From Trichomonas tenax (lineage: Eukaryota > Parabasalia > Trichomonadida > Trichomonadidae), in assembly GCA_023091735.1 (NCBI GenBank), contig JALKBU010000912.1, positions 1 to 20,813 on the forward strand: 20,813 nt of DNA, given 5' to 3'. Shown here in pieces: positions 16,385 to 20,813 of the stretch. The position numbers were made by a program, and so were the translations under genes. The notes under the pieces are model-generated. The model saw only the letters and a program-made list of their open reading frames with translations. It had not been told where the DNA came from and made no database searches. Every line of letters begins with the position of its first letter. Positions within the stretch are counted from its first letter, which is position 1.

Positions 16385-16928
16385 TGCGTTAATAAGTATA
16401 TGTTCTTCAACTGGTTCATTATGAAATTCATTACTATAAAATCCTAACAATGATTTATCATAATTAATAATTTTGTGTTCAGCTGGTCCTCCACGAAATT
16501 CCTCTGAATAAACACTCAACGTATCTCTTGAAGGAATAGCTTGACTATGAACTTCTGGACCATTAAAAAATCCAGTTGTATAAGTATCAACTAAAGAAGG
16601 ACTTGGTTTGTTATAAATATTTAAATTCTCTTGTTTATTATTTTTATTTTTATATTCATCTGAATATGTTTTTAAAACAGATTTTTTCTTAATGCGATCA
16701 ATTAAATAATCAATATATTTATCAAACTTAGTTTTTGTATTTTTATCGACATTTAGGTTTTTATTAAATGTTTTATTATAATGTCCTAAGATAGATTTCT
16801 GTGTTTTCATTCTAGCACTAATTCGAATACTTTCAAGTTCATCTATTAATTTATTTGCTAACCTACCACTTAAGCTCTTTTTGTTTTTTTTTTATATATG
16901 AATCATAAACCTTAGTAAATGCTTTCAT
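16337..16928 (-). pseudogene. repeat-bearing protein, frameshifted at a 10-base homopolymer
   Basis: ATG 16928 (MKAFTKVYDSYIKK) runs into an A10 tract on the minus strand (T10 at 16884-16893) and stops soon after at TAG. With a one-base shift at that tract the frame continues through SLSGRLANKLIDELESIRI into the open frame that ends at 16337, about 196 residues in total. The downstream part alone is open from Met at 16810 (157 aa). It carries five copies of an S-x-L-x-x-Y-S-x-E-F-like motif, at residues 6, 44, 72, 96 and 120 of that part (SILGHYNKTF, SVLKTYSDEY, SLVDTYTTGF, DTLSVYSEEF, SLLGFYSNEF); the last three are spaced 24 residues apart. No known domain. It could be a true pseudogene, a sequencing error in the tract, or polymerase slippage. 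Confidence 0.55.
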
Positions 16929-16929
16929 T

Positions 16930-17142
16930 TTAATTAATATAAAACATTGGGATATAATCTTTTTCATATATTACTTCTAATACAATACTTATAGGTGATT
17001 TAATTTCTATAGGTTTATCAAAATAGTCTACTAATGTAAATTCTAAGTCATTTAATTCATAAGGTTTTATTTTGATATAGTTTCCTGGTGTTTTACTAAT
17101 AATAGGTACAAATGGTAAAATGATTTTTTTAATGTTATACAT
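16930..17142 (-). CDS. small beta-rich protein (70 aa), element-associated
   Basis: Intact frame whose ATG overlaps the previous stop as TAATG and whose TAA ends 1 base before the next gene's ATG. It begins MYNIKKIILPFVPIISKTPG. The middle, LNDLEFTLVDYFDKPIEIKSP, followed by ISIVLEVIYE, has the pattern of strand, turn, strand seen in small structural proteins of Polinton-like elements (a 'l.i.l.D..G.pi.l..p..i.l.l' pattern). That resemblance is by eye and weak. No Cys, no membrane helix. Tight coupling with its neighbours suggests one transcription unit. Confidence 0.5.
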   Translation of the reverse strand: MYNIKKIILPFVPIISKTPGNYIKIKPYELNDLEFTLVDYFDKPIEIKSPISIVLEVIYEKDYIPMFYIN

Positions 17143-17309
17143 TATAGATATATATATTCCAATTTCTTTTTATCAGTTATACCAGATATATTAGTTATAT
17201 TAGATTTAATAAATAAGTTATTATCATAATTAATAATTGGACTTAATGGTATTGTTATAATATTATCTTTTGCTAATAATGGCAATGATGTAGTATATAC
17301 TACTTTCAT
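17142..17309 (-). CDS. small protein (55 aa), first of the minus-strand run
   Basis: ATG at 17309 opens 55 codons (MKVVYTTSLPLLAKDNIITI, then PLSPIINYDNNLF) ending in a TAA that shares its last A with the next ATG (17142). Overlap of this kind and the shared codon style argue that it is real or was once real. It is rich in Ile, Asn and Thr, with beta-strand character. It may be the N-terminal half of the same protein as the 70-aa frame, now split; no in-frame fusion is possible without a shift. Family unknown. Confidence 0.4.
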   Translation of the reverse strand: MKVVYTTSLPLLAKDNIITIPLSPIINYDNNLFIKSNITNISGITDKKKLEYIYL

Positions 17310-17516
17310 AGTTTCGCCTTATCAGTTCAACTCATGTACGTGATTTCATTCCTTCCACAGCTAAGCGTTGCAAAATCAATTCTTGGTGTGCCGGTTTTCC
17401 AATATTCTGGATATAATTACGAATCCAGAAATCCCATTGATATCTGGAAGGATGTTATCATAAATGGCGAAGGTATTTATATGATGCGTAATTTCCAGAG
17501 ACCTGGAGGTGAATAA
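17289..17516 (+). pseudogene. 3' fragment of an unidentified gene at the island's right edge
   Basis: The frame is open from 17289 with no ATG until 17334, and ends at TAA 17514-17516. It reads SFALSVQLMYVISFLPQLS, then SILGVPVFQYSGYNY, IDIWKDVIINGEGIYMM and FQRPGGE. Codon choice and composition are host-like, unlike the island to its left. Lack of an upstream start and of an initiator suggests the C-terminal part of a gene whose 5' part was lost when the island arrived. The part left of about 17310 overlaps the antisense 55-aa frame and is likely not original. Family not recognised. Confidence 0.35.
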
Positions 17517-17553
17517 TGATACATTAATTATTTTTAACGAGTTCAACATTAGT

Positions 17554-17724
17554 TTACGAAGAAACAAGCTCCATTTTTAATTGTCTAACAGCTCCCACTG
17601 TTATTCGATTATGAGCAATTTCCAAATTTTCCTTACTGAACTGCACCAAAGTATTTATACAGATTATATAATTCCTGTTATATATATCACTTTTTGCTTT
17701 TGTTTGATAAACTCTCGTATCCAT
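17554..17724 (-). pseudogene. short minus-strand frame, possible gene fragment
   Basis: ATG 17724 to TAA 17554, 56 residues, with a convincing C-terminal half: TLVQFSKENLEIAHNRITVG and AVRQLKMELVSS. The upstream DNA in another frame is also protein-like (MTTHELIFVSDMKNQNEWI, at about 17775 down to 17670), which suggests a frameshifted remnant of a longer gene reading leftwards. No family recognised. Confidence 0.3.
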
Positions 17725-18464
17725 TCATTTTGATTTTTCATATCGGAAACAAATATCAACTCATGCGTGGTCATAAATCCTGACTTCCTTGAATTTCAGG
17801 TTTTGATTTCCCAATTGTAACAACACTTGTTTGATCTTAATTCTATATTATCAATATTCATTCAGAGACTTTTATATCATTACATCACCGCCTTACATTT
17901 AAGCTATTAGCAACTTAAGCGAAATACATTACATTATAAAACCGAGGTAAATCAATGTTTTAAACATTTTAAAGTGGAGCACACTATCTGTATCAGCTAT
18001 TGAATGATAATATGAAGCAATCAATCTCTGATTATCGAATTTTGAATTTTTAAGAAATAAAAAGAAAAGATCGTTTGTTTAAATTCGATGCTATAAATAG
18101 ATATGCATACATAAGGGCTTTTAAATGTTCATACAGACAACTGTATATTTTCAATATTAAAAAAATCAATAATTTGTTTAAGACGATATTCCAGCCAAAT
18201 CATGTGCATTATATTTTAAATCAAAAGGTATGAAACAGAAAGAAATATCAAAGTTCGAAATCCATTTCGCAGAGATTCTATTGATTTTTCAAATACGACC
18301 ACCCAACATATAAAAGACACCTAGAAAAGCATCATTTTGCAGATAAATCAAAAGGCCGACAAAAAAACTAAATAAATTTCACTTTATTTATCCATTAATA
18401 ATCCATTCAAATAAATTAAGGGAATTTATGCCGATAAACAAAATTTGAGAACCTTTTAATAATC
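17725..18464. other. spacer upstream of the second aminotransferase
   Basis: About 740 A+T-rich bases. Apart from the possible gene remnant at its left edge I see no gene. A perfect 8-base inverted repeat, TAAATAAA/TTTATTTA around TTTCAC (18369-18390), lies 75-95 bases before ATG 18465. No TCA(C/T)(T/A) initiator lies within 20 bases of that ATG. Confidence 0.5.
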
Positions 18465-19742
18465 ATGGCTCAATTCCTGAAAACGATGAATTCAAAAATG
18501 ACGGTTTTTAAAAAACCGCCGAAAACACTTTCGAAAAGGATGCTTTCTCCATACATGCTTAAATGCTCCAGCGGTGGCTCTGCTATCCGCAAGATGGACA
18601 ACCTCGCTCAGCAGCTCGCCAAGGAACACGGCGCTGAGAAAATCCACAACTTCACAATCGGTAACCCACGCGTTCCACCACCAAAGGCTTACACAGAAGC
18701 TCTCAAGGAAATCGCCGCTGAGGAAATCCCTCTCTGCCACGGCTACTCCTCAACACAGGGTGATGAGAAGCCACGTGAGGTCCTCGCTAACTTATTCTCC
18801 GAGATCCAGGGCGTCAAGATCAACTCAGACTGCCTTGTACTTTCATCTGGCTGCGCTGGTGCTATCAACGTCGCTCTCAGAGTTATCCTCAACGTCGGCG
18901 ACGAGGTTATCCTTGTTGCTCCATACTTCCTTGAGTACCCATTCTACATAGAGAACTGGCACGCCACAGTCACAGTCCTCGACACAACATTCGAGCAGGG
19001 CTGGCAGATCGACCCAACAAAGCTCGAGGAGGTTATCACACCATTAACTCGTGCTATTATCATCAACTCCCCACACAACCCAACAGGCTGCGTCCTCTCC
19101 CAGGACACAGTCAACAAGATGTGCGAAGTTCTCGACCGCAAGTCCAAGGAATACGGCCGCCCAATCTATGTCATCTCCGATGATGTTTACTGTCGTGTCC
19201 TTGCTCCAGGCGCCAAGCATCACCACATCTTCGATGTCTACCCATACTCCATCGTTGCTTACTCCCTCTCCAAGGATCTTTCCATCCCAGGTGAGCGTAT
19301 TGGTTGCATCATTGTTAACCCACTCCTCCAGAACTATAAACTTCTTGTCCACTCGCTTGCTCACGCTAACGAGATTATGGGCTTTGTTCATGCCAACCGT
19401 CTCCACATGAGAATCATTCCTAAGGTCATCCCAGCCACATCAGATATCAACCTTTACAACGAATCTCGCGACATGATCTGCAAGTGCTTCGATGAGTGTG
19501 GAATTCAGTACGTCAAGCCAGAGGGTGCATTCTACATCTTCCCGAAGATTCCAGATGGCATCGATGAGTGGGCTTTCTGCGAGACACTCGCCAAGAACTT
19601 CATCATCGTCGTTCCAGGCTCTGCTTTCGCTAAGGAGGGCTTCTTCCGCCTCTCATTCTGCAAGCCACCAAAGGATATTGAGGTTGCCATCCCAGTCCTT
19701 AAGAAGGCCATTCAGGAGGCTCTTAAGCTCAAGAAGGCTTAA
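18465..19742 (+). CDS. class I/II PLP-dependent aminotransferase, anaerobe-bacterial type
   Basis: A 425-residue fold-type I aminotransferase. Seen: SAIRKMDNLAQQLAKEHGAE then FTIGNPRVPPP (residues 39-73); GYSSTQG at 93-99; SSGCAGAINVALR at 127-139; APYFLEY at 152-158; NSPHNPTG with PLP-contacting N205; VISDDVY with D239 and Y242; SLSKDLSIPGERIG with Schiff-base K270 and phosphate-contacting R278; PEGAFYIFPK; and FFRLSFC with carboxylate-binding R395. This order and wording match the clostridial/Bacteroidetes family often labelled aspartate or aromatic aminotransferase-like, so lateral origin is likely. Bacterial relatives begin near residue 22; the first 21 residues carry five Lys and no acid. 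Codons from about 18540 are strongly biased (CTC, AAG, GTC, ATC), implying high expression; the first 25 are not. The exact amino donor is unknown. Confidence 0.92.
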   Translation: MAQFLKTMNSKMTVFKKPPKTLSKRMLSPYMLKCSSGGSAIRKMDNLAQQLAKEHGAEKIHNFTIGNPRVPPPKAYTEALKEIAAEEIPLCHGYSSTQGDEKPREVLANLFSEIQGVKINSDCLVLSSGCAGAINVALRVILNVGDEVILVAPYFLEYPFYIENWHATVTVLDTTFEQGWQIDPTKLEEVITPLTRAIIINSPHNPTGCVLSQDTVNKMCEVLDRKSKEYGRPIYVISDDVYCRVLAPGAKHHHIFDVYPYSIVAYSLSKDLSIPGERIGCIIVNPLLQNYKLLVHSLAHANEIMGFVHANRLHMRIIPKVIPATSDINLYNESRDMICKCFDECGIQYVKPEGAFYIFPKIPDGIDEWAFCETLAKNFIIVVPGSAFAKEGFFRLSFCKPPKDIEVAIPVLKKAIQEALKLKKA

Positions 19743-20040
19743 GCTTAAGAAGGAAATATTTTCCTCCCTTGTCTGATAGTTATTTAAAACTAGTCGTATA
19801 GCAAAATGTAACTTACTATATCTAAAATTATTTGTCCTTGTGGAAATGAAAAAGATATATCTTCATTCAATATTAGACACAATGATTTCGGGCCTTTGCC
19901 AATCCATTACTAAGTTATAATAATTCAGGAAGTTACCACACCAAATTCAAATCGTATTAGCATCCGGCAGTTCAATATAAAAAGCCCTTCTCACTCCCTT
20001 CCTCCCAATTTTTTTCGATAAAATTTATATTGTGTATTCC
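19743..20040. other. spacer after the second aminotransferase
   Basis: About 300 bases. A 33-codon stretch at about 19815-19916 has a CPCG motif and reads like protein (CPCGNEKDISSF), but it has no start codon of its own and an in-frame TAA just upstream. A pyrimidine-rich patch with TCACTC (about 19990) could be an initiator for the frame at 20041. Confidence 0.35.
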
Positions 20041-20259
20041 ATGTGGCATGGAGAATATGCCCTATTAAGGACCAAGCTTGGTGAACCTAAGTTCACGAGA
20101 TTTCAAAATTGGAAAATTATCAAATATCTGATTTCAAATCTGACTTTACATGACAAATATGGCATAACGGTTAAGATCAATACTAGAAAACCAATGCTAG
20201 GTTTGAATCCAGTTAGGATCACTTTATTTTATAAACATCATGCATTTTATTCTAGTTAA
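20041..20259 (+). CDS. doubtful small protein (72 aa)
   Basis: ATG 20041 to TAA 20257-20259. It reads MWHGEYALLRTKLGEPKFTR and later LTLHDKYGITVKINTRKPML. Composition is basic and fairly balanced, better than most random frames in this A+T-rich DNA. There is no family resemblance, no close initiator (a TCACTC lies roughly 50 bases upstream) and no neighbour to support it. Confidence 0.3.
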   Translation: MWHGEYALLRTKLGEPKFTRFQNWKIIKYLISNLTLHDKYGITVKINTRKPMLGLNPVRITLFYKHHAFYSS

Positions 20260-20582
20260 TGTATGGACGCACATGCATTTACATTGTTCAGGAGCATTGT
20301 TTTCTGCCATCTAAACAGACTTAACCCAATAAATAAAATCAAATTATTGGAAGTTCATTGATGAGTTAACTGATATTTTGCTAATACTTATGTATAAAAT
20401 GAAGCCTTCAATAGTTCTCGATGCCTTCTATTAATGTAATTCGAATGAAATAAAAATTTATTCGATATGAAAATTGATCAATTTCTGGGGGATCCTATAG
20501 TATTCATAAAATAATAATTCATGACAATGTACAGAAGTATAACTAAAATGTATTCTATGAATAGCAGAGGTAAATATAGTAT

Positions 20583-20813
20583 CTAAACAAAAATATATGA
20601 GTCTAGGACAAAAGTGAACATCAAAAAGTGACCCAGAACCTTAAAGTCACTTTTCATGAATAAACCGTCACCTTTTTGCGCGGGCGAATTGTCACTTTTA
20701 TAAAAAGTGTTATAAATATCTTTGTAGTCTAAACAATACTGACATTTATAGATTGAAACTCCACGCTGAGTATGAAGACCATAAACGTAGTTCATTGCAA
20801 ATTTTTGTTGCAC
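20583..20813 (-). CDS. doubtful partial frame running off the right edge
   Basis: Open from the window's right end (no ATG there; first Met at 20795) to TAG 20583-20585, 77 codons. It contains IYKCQYCLDYKDIYN, a single CxxC pair, and a hydrophobic end FLMFTFVLDSYIFV. It may be the C-terminus of a gene beyond the window. However, it runs through a cluster of GTCACTTTT motifs whose codons produce the repeated KSD residues, so part of its openness may be incidental. Confidence 0.25.
   Translation of the reverse strand: MQQKFAMNYVYGLHTQRGVSIYKCQYCLDYKDIYNTFYKSDNSPAQKGDGLFMKSDFKVLGHFLMFTFVLDSYIFV
20624..20709. repeat. cluster of GTCACTTTT-like motifs in both orientations
   Basis: Five related sites in 86 bases: AAAAGTGAC (ending 20632), GTCACTTTT (20646-20654), GTCACCTTTTT (20667-20677), GTCACTTTT (20691-20699) and AAAAGTG (20703-20709). 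Sites 1 and 2 form a perfect 9-base inverted pair 13 bases apart. Sites 4 and 5 form CACTTTT-ATA-AAAAGTG. A GC-rich CGCGGGCG-like patch lies between sites 3 and 4. Single copies lie before the Ubl gene (1867-1876, 2261-2270). This looks like a regulatory-protein-binding array. Confidence 0.5.

Larger units (their letters stand above)
14847..17309. mobile_element. degraded mobile-element-like island (possible Maverick/Polinton remnant)
   Basis: This stretch differs from the host genes around it. Codons are almost all A/T-ending (AAA, GAA, AAT, TTA). Frames are short, abut or overlap, and several are broken: a frameshift and TGA in the first, three TAA in the third, and a homopolymer frameshift in the fourth. 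One group reads right (+) and another left (-), converging near 16340-16384. The closely packed small frames (TAATG overlap; a 1-base gap) resemble viral or Maverick gene packing, and the 70-aa frame has the look of small beta-rich proteins in such elements. No integrase, protease, ATPase or DNA polymerase is visible and no terminal repeats were found. The class is therefore a guess; the ends are set at the outermost frames. Confidence 0.4.

Noticed and set aside
19812..19916. CPCG zinc-ribbon-like fragment
   Set aside because: Only about 33 codons, closed upstream by TAA and without a start; one CxC pair is not enough to call a domain.

Overview
The window looks like nuclear DNA of a trichomonad parabasalid (a Tritrichomonas/Trichomonas-type protist). 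It is strongly A+T-rich, and the genes are intronless and well separated. Several genes carry a TCA(C/T)(T/A) initiator about 9-11 bases before the start codon, which is the classic trichomonad core promoter. The content is eukaryotic: a CK1-type kinase, a HECT ubiquitin ligase, eIF4E and ciliary proteins. Two aminotransferases resemble enzymes of anaerobic bacteria, as is common in this group. The species cannot be fixed from sequence alone.

Layout. 1-490: an unassigned stretch with a short or broken reading frame. 491-1456 (+): CK1/TTBK-like kinase. 2324-2863 (+): small ubiquitin-like-fold protein. 2987-6241 (-): TRIP12/Ufd4/UPL3-type HECT E3 ligase. A gene-free divergent gap of about 2.3 kb follows. 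8554-9660 (+): CobD/HisC-like PLP enzyme. 10137-10619 (-): short eIF4E. 10981-12072 (-): ten-helix drug/metabolite-type transporter. 12881-13351 (-) and 13391-13777 (+): a head-to-head pair 39 bp apart, a KATNIP (DUF4457)-like domain protein and an unknown protein. 13950-14354 (-): Chibby-like basal-body protein.

About 14400-17310 is a different kind of DNA, with many A-ending codons and short reading frames that nearly abut or overlap. Several of these are broken by stops or a frameshift. I read it as the remains of a mobile element, possibly Maverick/Polinton-like, though no integrase, polymerase, ATPase or terminal repeat is visible to prove this. It carries two related tandem NEDCE units, a plus-strand frame with three internal TAA stops, and on the minus strand a three-gene run: 55 aa, 70 aa, then a repeat-bearing protein of about 196 aa frameshifted at a 10-base homopolymer. 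Fragments of other genes follow at 17289-17724.

18465-19742 (+) is a second, unrelated class I/II aminotransferase with a strongly biased codon set. The right end has two weak short frames and a cluster of GTCACTTTT-like motifs.

Functionally the host genes are mostly independent housekeeping loci (signalling, ubiquitin, translation, transport, amino-acid metabolism). The one suggestive neighbourhood is KATNIP-like plus Chibby-like: both families act at the ciliary base, which fits a flagellate.
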